From NCBI GenBank assembly GCA_013288285.1, contig JABDCE010000008.1:1-53377 (forward strand): a stretch of 53,377 bases of DNA, given 5' to 3'. Shown piece by piece: positions 42,216 through 51,175 of the stretch (its first letter is position 1; each line of letters begins with the position of its first letter). Position numbers and translations under genes: made by a program. The stretch comes from Bacteroidota bacterium (GTDB taxonomy: Bacteria > Bacteroidota > Bacteroidia > Chitinophagales > Chitinophagaceae). The notes below the pieces were generated by a model that was given only the letters and a program-made list of their open reading frames with translations, searched no databases and was not told the DNA's origin.

Positions 42216-42980
42216 TTACAACTCCGGCTGTAACTGTATCAATTCATTTTCACGGTAGGTGATCTGCTCTAGGTACAGGCCATGGCCTGCCACATCAAAG
42301 TAGGCAGCCCTGGAATCTTTGGCGTCTATTATTTTTCTCAGATCATCAGCATTCCCTTTATTACGTGCTATGCGCAATTGTGTGCCTACAAGCCCGCGTA
42401 CCATACCCCTAAGAAAGCGGTTTGCCGATACAACGTAGTGCAGTTCATCGCCATTATGCTCCCAACCCGATTGCAGTATGTTGCAGGTAAACGTTTTTGA
42501 TTGAGAGTTTCTTTTTGCGAAAGATTCGAAACTCTTGCATTTCATGATCTCTTCCGCAGTTTCATTCAGTATGCTGCTGTCGAACCGGTATGGATAGTAC
42601 AGTGCCCTGTCTTGCAGAAAAGGGTTTCGTGCGAAATAGATGCGATACCTGTACGTTCGTATGATGGCGTCAAATCTGCAATTGAAATCAGGACGTACCG
42701 CTCTGCATACCCGTTTAACTGCCAGTCCATGTGAGAGTATGGCGTTGCATTTGTACAGGAAGTCTGGCTTCAGTTCATCTTCTATGTCAAAATGATAATA
42801 ATTGCAAAGCGCATGCACTCCCTCATCCGTTCTGCTGGCGCCATACGTTAGTATTGGTGTTCGGAGTATGGTGCTCAATATTTTATTCAATTCCAGTTGC
42901 ACAGTAGGCGTCTCGCCCTGGATCTGTGAGCCATGAAATTTTGTACCATCATACATTACTTCCAGTACGTAGCGCGGCAT
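42216..42980 (-). CDS. truA: tRNA pseudouridine(38-40) synthase TruA
   Basis: 254 residues. It isomerises U38-40 in the anticodon stem. Catalytic Asp in GASRTDEGVHAL near residue 52; YDGTKFHGSQIQ at the start, and RFLRGMVRGLVGTQL near residue 192 (family RNFLRhMVR...). Length is normal. Convergent with the TPM operon, 3 bases apart. Confidence 0.95.
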   Translation of the reverse strand: MPRYVLEVMYDGTKFHGSQIQGETPTVQLELNKILSTILRTPILTYGASRTDEGVHALCNYYHFDIEDELKPDFLYKCNAILSHGLAVKRVCRAVRPDFNCRFDAIIRTYRYRIYFARNPFLQDRALYYPYRFDSSILNETAEEIMKCKSFESFAKRNSQSKTFTCNILQSGWEHNGDELHYVVSANRFLRGMVRGLVGTQLRIARNKGNADDLRKIIDAKDSRAAYFDVAGHGLYLEQITYRENELIQLQPEL

Positions 42981-43009
42981 GTGTTTAGGTTGATGCTTGA
43001 AGACGGCCG

Positions 43010-43017
43010 CAAAAATA
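43010..43017 (-). promoter_or_regulatory. Putative -7 box of truA
   Basis: TATTTTTG on the minus strand, a full TAnnTTTG match, about 30 bases before the truA start; no -33 TTG seen. Confidence 0.4.
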
Positions 43018-43019
43018 GA

Positions 43020-44060
43020 CTATGATTTGCTAACAGGCGATACTTTCCGTTCGGTGCTTCTTTTTCTTTCCAGCAGCCAGCCCAGCAGCCCGAATGTGAT
43101 AGCCAGTACCAGGAAGAAAATACCTTTGTTCATTGAGTCCCAGAAGTATTCGAAGTAGCGTGTGTAGAGATTGATCAGCAGGAACAGCACTCCGAAGTCT
43201 CTGGCCAGGTCGTCTTTGAAACGGAAACCCAGATAAAAGCTCACCGCCGCAGCAATGCCGAAAACAATGGAGTAGGCCAGCACATGTATCTGCCTTACTG
43301 CCTGCCAGCCCACAAGGGTATTGTAGTTCCCGAATATCGACACTGCCCACAACCCGGTAAAAAACAACATGAGCCCGGCGGCATAAGTAATACGTTTTGT
43401 AAACACCAGCGGCGGGATGAACTCCTGTAAAAAAGATACACCTAATATCACCAACCCAAACACTGTGAAGCGCACCGCATAGTTCATGCCCATGAACAGA
43501 TTGTCACTGCTCATCCAGTTGCTGAAGGACGCGAACCACGCCATGGCAGCCACTATAGCGCCTATCCACAATGCTTTCGAGCGGAACATGCCACCCAGCA
43601 GCATCAGTAGCGGCAATGCTATACTCAGGAATGCGGTATAGGTGCCATCTATGTGAAACTCCTTACAGAAGTATATTAGTGACGTAAGCGCAGACAGCCC
43701 ACCCAGTACCATGTACACCTCGTATGCTGCCGGACTCAGGTGTCTTATTTTCTTACCCACATACCAGAACCACAATACAGATAACCCCGCTGTGATCAGC
43801 GCAATAATGAGGTCGTTTAACGAGAAGTAGACCTTTATTTTTTCAAGAAATTTTTCATTGATAAAGATGGCGCCGAATGCCAGTAGTGTGCAGAATAATG
43901 CTACGAAGAAGAAGTACTGCGCTATCTGCTGCCGCGCGTTTTGCTTGGGTACTATGCTTGCTTTAAGCTGTGCGCTTTGTGCCTGGGTGAGCAGGCCATC
44001 CTGCTCCCATTCTCCTATAGCTTTGTGCAGTAGTTCCAGTTCGCTTTTGTCTGCGTCCAT
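43020..44060 (-). CDS. DUF2157-like polytopic membrane protein
   Basis: 346 residues from ATG 44060; a TTG three codons upstream is possible. A soluble N-terminal helix pair of about 45 residues (ELELLHKAIGEWEQDGLLTQAQSAQLKASI, in pieces) precedes about ten hydrophobic segments and a basic tail. This matches the DUF2157 pattern of a short N-terminal SHOCT-like segment followed by a membrane block. Function unknown. It ends 40 bases before truA. Confidence 0.75.
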   Translation of the reverse strand: MDADKSELELLHKAIGEWEQDGLLTQAQSAQLKASIVPKQNARQQIAQYFFFVALFCTLLAFGAIFINEKFLEKIKVYFSLNDLIIALITAGLSVLWFWYVGKKIRHLSPAAYEVYMVLGGLSALTSLIYFCKEFHIDGTYTAFLSIALPLLMLLGGMFRSKALWIGAIVAAMAWFASFSNWMSSDNLFMGMNYAVRFTVFGLVILGVSFLQEFIPPLVFTKRITYAAGLMLFFTGLWAVSIFGNYNTLVGWQAVRQIHVLAYSIVFGIAAAVSFYLGFRFKDDLARDFGVLFLLINLYTRYFEYFWDSMNKGIFFLVLAITFGLLGWLLERKRSTERKVSPVSKS

Positions 44061-44138
44061 ACCCGGCAAGTATTGTTATACCAGTATTGAAGTTACCACA
44101 ATAATGATAAAATCAGCTTTTTTTTGGACGTTCTTTTT

Positions 44139-45104
44139 CTATCCCAGCCATTCGCAGCGAAACTCTGGCAGTGGCCCCATATCATATCGCAGCACTACTT
44201 TTTTGTCTGTTTTGTTTTCCACATTAGCTATCATCAGCGGCAGGTTCAGTGTGCAGTTATGTGCGTATAGTTTTTCATCTTTATACACGGTAATATCTGT
44301 AAACAGATTTAGTGTGATGAAGTCGTCTATCTTCTGGGGGATAGTTATAACACGTTCTGCTGGCGGTTTGCAGTCCTGTCGGCCTATGGTGTACAGGTGT
44401 CCCAGGTCTATATGTTCCGGGTTGCGGTCACCAATGAAATTGCTCATCTGGTGCTCTGCCATGGTAAGTAGTTTCATACTCACATTTATCTCCTCCGGAA
44501 TGAAAATCGCGTTGTCTTCCATTTGCGGAATAATATTCAGCATGATAGACACCTGCGGCTCCTGTATCAGCGCCTTTTGCATCGTTTCTGAGACTGCCAT
44601 ATGTATCGTATGGTCCTGTGGTAAAACTATCGTTGCTGCGTCACCGCAGATGATCTCTGCTATATGCTCCGTTATCCCTAACTCACTGTACAACAGACGC
44701 ACAGAGTTCAGTGATTCTTCATTAATGTCCAGCATATAAAACGCCAGTTCATTGGGGTTGAACAAAGTGGTGAAAGGCGTAAGCAGCGTGGCGTAAGGCC
44801 CGCAACCTGCGTACAAAACATTTATTTTCTCACCCGGAAAGTCTTGTTTCAACTGAAGTATTGCCTTATGTATACCGCGAAGAAATATGGTAGTGCGTCT
44901 CACTTCTTTTAAGCATGCTGCTGCCTGCCAAGGGGAGATGGCAAGGCCTGAAGGCAAGTTGATACCATCTTCCGGAAGGTTGTCCATGTCTGTGTGTGTA
45001 TGCGCTTCATAAAATGCCTGCATGCCTTTAATAGCTTGCTCCAGCGCACTAAAATCACTCTTCTCAGACAATATCGTTTCCGTAAGTTTTCTAAGGTTTT
45101 CCAT
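44139..45104 (-). CDS. Putative class I SAM-dependent methyltransferase
   Basis: 321 residues. A Rossmann-like core is visible: motif I VLYAGCGPYATLLTPF near residue 105, an acidic strand end LDINEESL near residue 133, then IICGDAATIVLP near residue 162. The C-terminal half is beta-rich (FITLNLFTDITVYKDEKLY), as in protein arginine methyltransferase-like folds. Substrate unknown. It sits 69 bases before the DUF2157 gene on the same strand. A minus-strand TATCTTTA at 45129-45122 could be its -7 box. Confidence 0.65.
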   Translation of the reverse strand: MENLRKLTETILSEKSDFSALEQAIKGMQAFYEAHTHTDMDNLPEDGINLPSGLAISPWQAAACLKEVRRTTIFLRGIHKAILQLKQDFPGEKINVLYAGCGPYATLLTPFTTLFNPNELAFYMLDINEESLNSVRLLYSELGITEHIAEIICGDAATIVLPQDHTIHMAVSETMQKALIQEPQVSIMLNIIPQMEDNAIFIPEEINVSMKLLTMAEHQMSNFIGDRNPEHIDLGHLYTIGRQDCKPPAERVITIPQKIDDFITLNLFTDITVYKDEKLYAHNCTLNLPLMIANVENKTDKKVVLRYDMGPLPEFRCEWLG

Positions 45105-45522
45105 CTATCAGATAATAGCGGTAAAGATAATAGTAGGGTTATGAAAATCAGTCGTTAATTGCCCGTTAACGAAATTTCCAAATTCAGGTGTTTTTACGTG
45201 GTTTTTATCAATTCTTTGTTTGTAAAATTGCACCTTGTTTTTATGGCAGATGGCATAATAGATGTGGTAACACAGAGTTGATAATGAGATAACATAAATA
45301 GTTTTCCATTATCAATTATGTAAGTTTTCTTTGTGAAAGTTAGTTGGTTATAAGTTCTTTAGTCGTTGTTGAGTGGGTAAATGACATACTCGCACACATT
45401 TATTTATGAGGATAAAAATCTTTTGAACAATTATTAAAAATAGTTTGTTTATTGAAAGTTATTATTAGTTTTACGGTCCAACTTTTTTATTTCTTCACCA
45501 ATTTAAAAACAAACACACGATC
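45105..45522. other. Gene-free AT-rich region ahead of the collar genes
   Basis: 418 bases without a convincing gene between divergent transcripts. It is AT-rich. It holds the promoter-like elements of both neighbours; nothing else was recognised. Confidence 0.5.
45445..45473 (+). promoter_or_regulatory. Putative promoter of the tail-collar trio
   Basis: TTG at 45445-45447, an 18-base spacer and TAGTTTTA at 45466-45473 (one mismatch from TAnnTTTG). The leader to ATG 45523 would be about 45 bases. Confidence 0.5.
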
Positions 45523-46068
45523 ATGGATTCACCATTTTTAGGCATGGTTCAATACTTTGCATTCGATTTCGCTCCTAAGGGCTACGCGCTCGCCAATGGA
45601 GCTCTTTTGTCCATTCAGCAAAATGCTGCGTTATTTTCACTTTTTGGCACTTTCTACGGTGGCAATGGTACTACAACATTTGGGATCCCCGATCTTCGCG
45701 GACGGGCAATAATAGGGCAGAGCACCAGCTACACCATGGGTGAGAGGATTGGTACTGCAACTACTTCTTTGCTCACCAGTAATATGCCGGTGCATACCCA
45801 CACAGCAACAGCTACCATTGCGGCAAGTAACAACAAAACAACTGATAACGTAAATTCACCGGGGGGCAATTACCCTGCGGGTGTTTTTGAGCAAAGGGGC
45901 ACAGGACTTATGTATACTGCTACATTGGGCGCTAACCCAGGCACCTTGGGTGCTCCTACAGTTACGGTAAACCCGGCTGGTGGAAGCGTCCCTTTCAACA
46001 CTCAGAATCCATACCTGGCTGTTACTGCATGTGTTGCTACGGTTGGTTTATTCCCTAGCAGGAATTAA
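45523..46068 (+). CDS. Phage tail collar domain protein 1
   Basis: 181 residues, no signal peptide. The N-terminal tail-collar domain has the pattern F.FAPKGYA.ANGALLSI, ALFSLFGTFYGGNGTTTFG and PDLRGRAIIG. The middle is a Thr/Asn/Gly-rich fibre-like stretch with HTHTATATI, and the end is the shared NPYLAVTACVATVGLFPSRN. The family includes T4 gp12-type collars and bacterial microcystin-dependent protein MdpB. It is the first of three tandem paralogues (58 and 59 bases apart); no other phage structural genes lie nearby. Confidence 0.9.
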   Translation: MDSPFLGMVQYFAFDFAPKGYALANGALLSIQQNAALFSLFGTFYGGNGTTTFGIPDLRGRAIIGQSTSYTMGERIGTATTSLLTSNMPVHTHTATATIAASNNKTTDNVNSPGGNYPAGVFEQRGTGLMYTATLGANPGTLGAPTVTVNPAGGSVPFNTQNPYLAVTACVATVGLFPSRN

Positions 46069-46126
46069 TTGCTAATGCCTTTTTTAAACAAAAACATTAA
46101 AAAAAATCTCTAAAAAAAATATTTTT

Positions 46127-46663
46127 ATGGAAACATATTTAGGAACAATTTGCGCGTTTGGCTTCAATTTTGCGCCGTATGGCTGGGCATTTTGCCAGGG
46201 GCAGATACTGCCCATATCACAGTACGCAGCATTATTTTCACTTTTAGGTACCAGCTACGGAGGTAACGGTACCTCCACTTTCGGGCTTCCCAACCTGCAA
46301 AGCAACGTAGCCATTCACATGGGACAGTTAACCGGCGGGTCTAATTACTCCATCGGCGAAACAGGCGGCGCAAGTTCGGTTACGCTTAACAGCAGTAATC
46401 TGCCGCCGCACATCCATACTGTGGTGTTCACGTTAAATAGTAATAACACCACTAAGAGTACCAGCAATCCATCAGGTGCATTTCCAGGCCTTGAGGGTAC
46501 CGTAAAACCATATAATGCAGCGTTTACCCCATCTGTCACCATGAAGCCGCCAACTATCACGCTGGGAAACAGTGGTGGAGGCTCACCAGTAAGCATTATA
46601 GATCCATCGCTTGTCATGAACTATTGTATCGCCATGCAGGGTATATTCCCTACAAGGGGTTAA
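46127..46663 (+). CDS. Phage tail collar domain protein 2
   Basis: 178 residues, no signal peptide, same plan as its neighbours: FGFNFAPYGWAFCQGQILPI, ALFSLLGTSYGGNGTSTFG and PNLQSN at the start, HIHTVVFTLNS in the middle, and a DPSLVMNYCIAMQGIFPTRG ending. Divergence among the three is mainly in the middle, suggesting the same scaffold carrying different surface tips. Confidence 0.9.
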   Translation: METYLGTICAFGFNFAPYGWAFCQGQILPISQYAALFSLLGTSYGGNGTSTFGLPNLQSNVAIHMGQLTGGSNYSIGETGGASSVTLNSSNLPPHIHTVVFTLNSNNTTKSTSNPSGAFPGLEGTVKPYNAAFTPSVTMKPPTITLGNSGGGSPVSIIDPSLVMNYCIAMQGIFPTRG

Positions 46664-46722
46664 TCGTTTGCAGTCTGAATAAAATTACTAAAACAATATT
46701 TAATCATTTTAAACAAACTTTT

Positions 46723-47262
46723 ATGGACTCATTTGTTGGTTCAATATTTTCATTTGGCTTTAATTTCCCACCAGATGGCTGGGCGCAGTGTAATGGCCAA
46801 TTGTTGCCGATCGCCGAATATCAGGCGCTTTTCACGCTCATAGGTACCACTTATGGTGGCGATGGTCAAACGACCTTCGGTCTTCCAAATTTACAAGGTC
46901 GTGTACCTATTGGTACCGGGACAGGCCCGGGCTTGCCTGGTTATGTCATTGGCCAGAATGGAGGATCAGAAAACGTCACGCTCCTGGCTAGTAATTTGCC
47001 GGTACACACTCACCCTGTGCTATCTGCCAGTCTGCAGGTGTCTACAGTGAATGGCGAATCAGGTGATCCCACGAACAATTATTTTGGCGTGTCGAACTCC
47101 TCAGCAGGTTCGGTATACAACGCAACCGGCGGCAATCCAATGGCTTCAGATAACGGCGTCACTGGTAGTACCGGAAGTGGGATTCCTTTCTCAATATTGA
47201 ATCCATTCCTAACTGTTAATTACTGCATTTCCTTGTTCGGAATTTTCCCGCAAAGGAACTAA
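46723..47262 (+). CDS. Phage tail collar domain protein 3
   Basis: 179 residues from ATG 46723, which aligns with the starts of the two paralogues; the frame is open 33 codons further upstream, overlapping gene 2, and that part is not used by the family. Motifs: FGFNFPPDGWAQCNGQLLPI, ALFTLIGTTYGGDGQTTFG, PNLQGRVPIG, THPVLSASL, and the NPFLTVNYCISLFGIFPQRN end. The transcript is closed by the hairpin 16 bases after the stop. Confidence 0.9.
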   Translation: MDSFVGSIFSFGFNFPPDGWAQCNGQLLPIAEYQALFTLIGTTYGGDGQTTFGLPNLQGRVPIGTGTGPGLPGYVIGQNGGSENVTLLASNLPVHTHPVLSASLQVSTVNGESGDPTNNYFGVSNSSAGSVYNATGGNPMASDNGVTGSTGSGIPFSILNPFLTVNYCISLFGIFPQRN

Positions 47263-47277
47263 GTGTAAATATTCTAG

Positions 47278-47310
47278 CAACGGGTAGGGAAACCTACCCG
47301 TTGTTTTTTT
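47278..47310 (+). terminator. Strong intrinsic terminator of the collar operon
   Basis: A perfect 11-bp stem CAACGGGTAGG / CCTACCCGTTG with a GAAA tetraloop followed by seven T. It separates the collar trio from the binding-protein gene. Confidence 0.93.
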
Positions 47311-47399
47311 TAAAGAGCATAGAGGCGAATGAGCCCCGCCCGGTTTTGCCTGGGTGTCAAGACTGTCGCTATATTATAAACGTGAAAAGTGAAATTTTG

Positions 47400-48542
47400 A
47401 TGAATAAAAAAGTTGGTCTGTTGTTGACAAGGTCTGTATTGTTCCCGTCTATGGCATTCGATCTGCTGGGAGGCATGCGGGCTGGTATGGAAGATGGCGG
47501 TATTACAGATGCTGAGATAAAGACAGAGAGTATTGGCCTTGGGGCCGATGATAAAATGATCTACACTGCTTGCGAGCAGTTGCTAATAAATGGTGCTACA
47601 GTGGTTGCTGGCTACCTCAACCCTGCATCGGCCGAAAAGCTGGAACCTCTTTTTGCGAGCGCCAATGCCATACTTATAGCACTCGATGCTGGTTACCATG
47701 TGCCCACATCGCTGACTAAACTGCCGCATGTTTTTTATGTATCATTGCAGGGTATGTTATGCATCCGCGCAGCTGTTGCAAAGGCTATTGCTTCCGGCAA
47801 AAACAGTTTCGCTTATACCAGTTCTTTCTACGACTCCGGCTACCGCAGTACATTTGCGGCCCATAAAGGCATAGCAGATGGAGCAGGAAGTGTTACTTAC
47901 AACCTGTTCACTCCATTGAAAAGAGCTGAACTGACGTTACAACCCCTGACCGAACATCTTGACGAGGTAACCCCCGATGCGATATTCGCTGCATTTTGCG
48001 GAGATATGCTCGAAGATTATTTTGCTGCCGCAGCAGCGGGCGATGTGTTTAAAGGGCGTGCCGTTTATGGTTCCTCATTTGTGGGCGAAGAGCAGTGGCT
48101 GGCTAAGAGCACATATCCCGGCGCTGATGTGCAGGTTTGTGTGCCGTGGAGTACAGCGCTTGTTACACCCGCCAATAAGCACTTTATGAGTGTACTAACA
48201 AGAAAAAATACCAACATAAATATATACTCGCTGCTGGGCTGGGAGGCCGGGCAGGTAGCTGCCAAAGCGCTCAGTTCCGCTGATGCGCTGCATGATCTGG
48301 AAGGATATTCATTCAGCAGCCCCCGGGGCGAAGTGACGCTCGATGCGGCTACACATCAATGTCATGCACCGGTTTACGATGCAGTGGTAAAACTTAACGA
48401 AGCGACAGGCAAATGTTTGCTGGAAGTGCAGGGTGAATCTGCATACACCGCAGCGCAGCGTGAAAAACTGGAAACAGACATCAATAACATGAGTGGCCCG
48501 ATGACCAGTTGGGTGAATGCTTACGGATGCCTTGACTCATAA
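47400..48542 (+). CDS. Type I periplasmic-binding-protein-like protein lacking a signal peptide
   Basis: 380 residues from ATG 47400; the frame is open upstream but passes through the collar terminator. The sequence follows branched-chain amino-acid-binding proteins: KVGLLLTRSVLFPSMAFDLLGGM at the start, GATVVAGYLNPASAEKLEPLF near residue 60, a second lobe with FAYTSSFYDSGYRSTF near residue 140, and hinge segment NIYSLLGWEAGQVAAKAL near residue 275. It has no signal peptide or lipobox, so it is probably cytosolic. No ABC transporter genes are nearby. It ends 14 bases before the formyltransferase, suggesting a functional pair. Confidence 0.75.
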   Translation: MNKKVGLLLTRSVLFPSMAFDLLGGMRAGMEDGGITDAEIKTESIGLGADDKMIYTACEQLLINGATVVAGYLNPASAEKLEPLFASANAILIALDAGYHVPTSLTKLPHVFYVSLQGMLCIRAAVAKAIASGKNSFAYTSSFYDSGYRSTFAAHKGIADGAGSVTYNLFTPLKRAELTLQPLTEHLDEVTPDAIFAAFCGDMLEDYFAAAAAGDVFKGRAVYGSSFVGEEQWLAKSTYPGADVQVCVPWSTALVTPANKHFMSVLTRKNTNINIYSLLGWEAGQVAAKALSSADALHDLEGYSFSSPRGEVTLDAATHQCHAPVYDAVVKLNEATGKCLLEVQGESAYTAAQREKLETDINNMSGPMTSWVNAYGCLDS

Positions 48543-48556
48543 ATAAATCAAAGATT

Positions 48557-49498
48557 TTGGCCGGGATAAAAGTAGGATTGATTTGTAATAATAAAATGGC
48601 ATATCCCGCTATGATGCGGCTGGTAGCAGAAAACGCACTATGCGGCATCGCTACTGCCGATAACAACCCGGAGGTAGCCGCACTCTTTGCTGCCCAGGCC
48701 CAGGCACTGGATGCGGCATATTGCAGGTTGACTGCAAAAACATTCAAACAGCAATTGTCCGCCTGGATAAGTGAGACGCAACCCGACGTAGTATTCGTAA
48801 TGACTTTCCCATGGAGAATACCTGCGTCCGTCTATAGTTTACCGCGGCTGGGTTTTCTCAATTTCCATTACGGCCTGTTGCCGCAGATGAGGGGCGCAGA
48901 TCCCATATTTGAAGCTATAAGACAGCAACACACTGTGGCAGGTACAACCGTGCACGTAATAGACGAAGGGCTCGATACAGGCCCCATAGTTGCGCGAGAA
49001 GAGATACCAGTCAATGCAGAGATGACCTATGGTATGCTCAGCGCACAGTGCGCCTACCTGGGCGAAAAAATGTGCCTGGCTATGGTTACGGATTTAAAAG
49101 CAGGGAAGCCACTGGCAACCGTTGCTCAGGACGAAAGCCAGGCAAAGTACTGGCCCAAAGTTGGTGCAGAGGTGCTTGCCATCCGGTGGGATGATATGGA
49201 CAGCACCACTATAAAGGCTTTGGTGAAAAGTTGCAACCCCATCGCGAAGGGCGTACCAATAACTATCAACAATTGGAAGATTGGTTTGTGCGAAGTGATG
49301 GAGGTGAACCTCGATGGTAACACTGCAAATATAAAACCCGGAACAATCATAGTCAACGATGTGCCCAATGGACTCATTGTTTATTGCAAAGATGGCAAGG
49401 GGTTGAGGCTGGAAGTAGTGTACACCGAAGAAGGTTATTTCCCGGGATACAAACTGTCGTTTTTTGGAATTAATGCGGGGATGATACTTACAAGCTGA
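48557..49498 (+). CDS. Methionyl-tRNA-formyltransferase-like formyltransferase
   Basis: 313 residues from TTG 48557; using the next ATG at 48597 would remove the first strand of the fold. The N-terminal catalytic domain has NFHYGLLPQMRGADPIFEAI near residue 97 (catalytic Asn and His of the N-x-H motif) and TTVHVIDEGLDTGPIVARE near residue 131 (catalytic Asp). A C-terminal Fmt_C-like barrel follows. It transfers a formyl group from 10-formyl-THF to an amine; the substrate is probably not Met-tRNA, since this is an accessory locus and sequence drifts at the SLLPxxRGAAP motif. It follows the binding-protein gene. A dead partial copy lies at 51176-51386. Confidence 0.85.
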   Translation: MAGIKVGLICNNKMAYPAMMRLVAENALCGIATADNNPEVAALFAAQAQALDAAYCRLTAKTFKQQLSAWISETQPDVVFVMTFPWRIPASVYSLPRLGFLNFHYGLLPQMRGADPIFEAIRQQHTVAGTTVHVIDEGLDTGPIVAREEIPVNAEMTYGMLSAQCAYLGEKMCLAMVTDLKAGKPLATVAQDESQAKYWPKVGAEVLAIRWDDMDSTTIKALVKSCNPIAKGVPITINNWKIGLCEVMEVNLDGNTANIKPGTIIVNDVPNGLIVYCKDGKGLRLEVVYTEEGYFPGYKLSFFGINAGMILTS

Positions 49499-49522
49499 GG
49501 TATCTGTACACGCTCTCATTAG

Positions 49523-51097
49523 CTAATACTTTACACTCCATATTAAGCCGCGAATTTCATTCCAGCTTACAATATTAGCCCGGTAAGTAGACAGGGATAT
49601 CCAGGGGCCGTCTTTGTATAACTGCGTTTCAAGGACAGCGCTCCATAGCACTTCTTTATTTTCATTTATGAGCATTAATTTGCCGTTGTCGTGTCCCATG
49701 GAAACGAAAATGCTCCCGTCAGGTGTTTGCCTGGCGATGCCACCGGAGGACAAGCGCGAAGCCACAGACAATATTTTCCTGTCGCTCATTCCGCGTAGCA
49801 TTGTGTTTTTTTTATTGTAGGCATCGAGTTCGTTTTCATCGAAACCATCAAGCGTACAATCATACTTCCATACTTCTGCAAGGCCAGCGCCGGCTACTTC
49901 CTTTAGTATTTCTATTTTTGGCAGGCTGGCGTAATCCATTGAGTTATTGTTATACAGGCATAGATCGCCATTTGATGTCAGGCTAATGCTGTGTTGTCCG
50001 CAAAAAAGTTCACTACAAGTTTCAGATCCCACCTCGAATGGTAAACCGTAAACGGCCAGAACGTTTCCCGATGGATATTTTATTTTCAGTATCCGGCTGA
50101 TATTCCTGAACCCAACGTAAATGACGCTGTCACGTTCGTTAAAGCAGAACGCATTTTCGTGAACATCTATTGGCGGAAACTTACCATCAGGCAGGTAATG
50201 GCTGAAAATTTCCGAGTTCTTAAAATAGTCAAAAGACTTCCACGCCCAGGTTACTTTTCCTGTTGTATCATATGCTATCAATGTGCCAAATTCCATCTTT
50301 TGCCAGTATACGCCCGCGCTATCTTTGGTGATGTTGTTACTGGAATCTTTATGGGCACTCTCTCCATGATATGAGGGTAGCTTAGCCTTAATCGTTTCCG
50401 TACCCAGTACCATGTATTGGCCGCTCAGTTGCAACTTTGTAAGTTCATGGTGAAAACGCTCCGATGTGTCGTGCGCCACTTCTCCTGTATTATACGGTCT
50501 CCAGCGTATATTGCCGTTATAATCTATTTCCATGGGATGGTCTTCCATAATACAGGTCATTGTGCCATTCGAATATTTCAAATCTCTCAGGCCTGTTTTT
50601 ACAAACGGCAAAACATCTGCATCAGGCAAAAACCATACTGGGTCGCCTTGTGCATTGTAAAGGGTGCGGGTAGCATCAACAAAAAAATAATTGTGATCCG
50701 CCAGCCTGTTATTGGTAACTATCCGCAGTCTTGTTTTTGACCCGCTGGAATCGCCGTATGGCAACGTGCTGAAATGGTGGAACTCACTTTTGGAAACATT
50801 ATCCGGATTCCTTTTTTCACATACCACCCGCCATGTATATTCTTTCCCGAAATCAGGTACAGTCACTATCTTTTTTCTACCCAATGCAAAGATGCCAGTG
50901 TCAACTATGTGTTTGATAAAAGAAGCTTCGTCACTGAAGTTGCCTTCTGCTACTTCAAGCCGGCATCCTTTTATCTTCCTGTCGGCATATGAAAAACCTA
51001 CTACCCGGTAATTTAGTCGGCTTCCTTCTATTGGGATAACCTGGGAAAACAAATCGGCGGGAAGTAGCAGTGCCAGAAAAAGTAAATACTTATGCAT
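49523..51097 (-). CDS. Arylsulfotransferase (ASST)-family protein
   Basis: 524 residues from ATG 51097 with a signal peptide (HKYLLFLALLLPADLFSQ); an ATG 17 codons upstream lacks that. An N-terminal beta-sandwich of about 110 residues precedes a six-bladed propeller with ASST-like motifs: RFHHELTKL (about 215), DVHENAFCFNE.DSVIYVGFRNISRILKI (about 310) and FCGQHSISLTSNGDLCLYNN (about 370), carrying candidate active-site His residues. ASST moves sulfate between phenolic esters in the periplasm without PAPS. Sequence is divergent, so catalysis is uncertain. It is the only minus-strand gene in the accessory locus. Confidence 0.7.
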   Translation of the reverse strand: MHKYLLFLALLLPADLFSQVIPIEGSRLNYRVVGFSYADRKIKGCRLEVAEGNFSDEASFIKHIVDTGIFALGRKKIVTVPDFGKEYTWRVVCEKRNPDNVSKSEFHHFSTLPYGDSSGSKTRLRIVTNNRLADHNYFFVDATRTLYNAQGDPVWFLPDADVLPFVKTGLRDLKYSNGTMTCIMEDHPMEIDYNGNIRWRPYNTGEVAHDTSERFHHELTKLQLSGQYMVLGTETIKAKLPSYHGESAHKDSSNNITKDSAGVYWQKMEFGTLIAYDTTGKVTWAWKSFDYFKNSEIFSHYLPDGKFPPIDVHENAFCFNERDSVIYVGFRNISRILKIKYPSGNVLAVYGLPFEVGSETCSELFCGQHSISLTSNGDLCLYNNNSMDYASLPKIEILKEVAGAGLAEVWKYDCTLDGFDENELDAYNKKNTMLRGMSDRKILSVASRLSSGGIARQTPDGSIFVSMGHDNGKLMLINENKEVLWSAVLETQLYKDGPWISLSTYRANIVSWNEIRGLIWSVKY

Positions 51098-51175
51098 AAA
51101 TTTTGACACACGCAAATTGTCTGGCAAACTTAATAATTTTTCATCCAAATGTTAATGGCTATTATCTCTGATCTG

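Noticed and set aside
46624-46722. Upstream extension of the third collar gene overlapping the second
   Set aside because: The extra 33 residues are absent from both paralogues and come from the second gene's out-of-frame end.
45523-47262. Prophage remnant around the collar proteins
   Set aside because: No integrase, terminase, capsid, tube, lysis or attachment-site features are seen within the window; the trio has its own promoter-like site and terminator.
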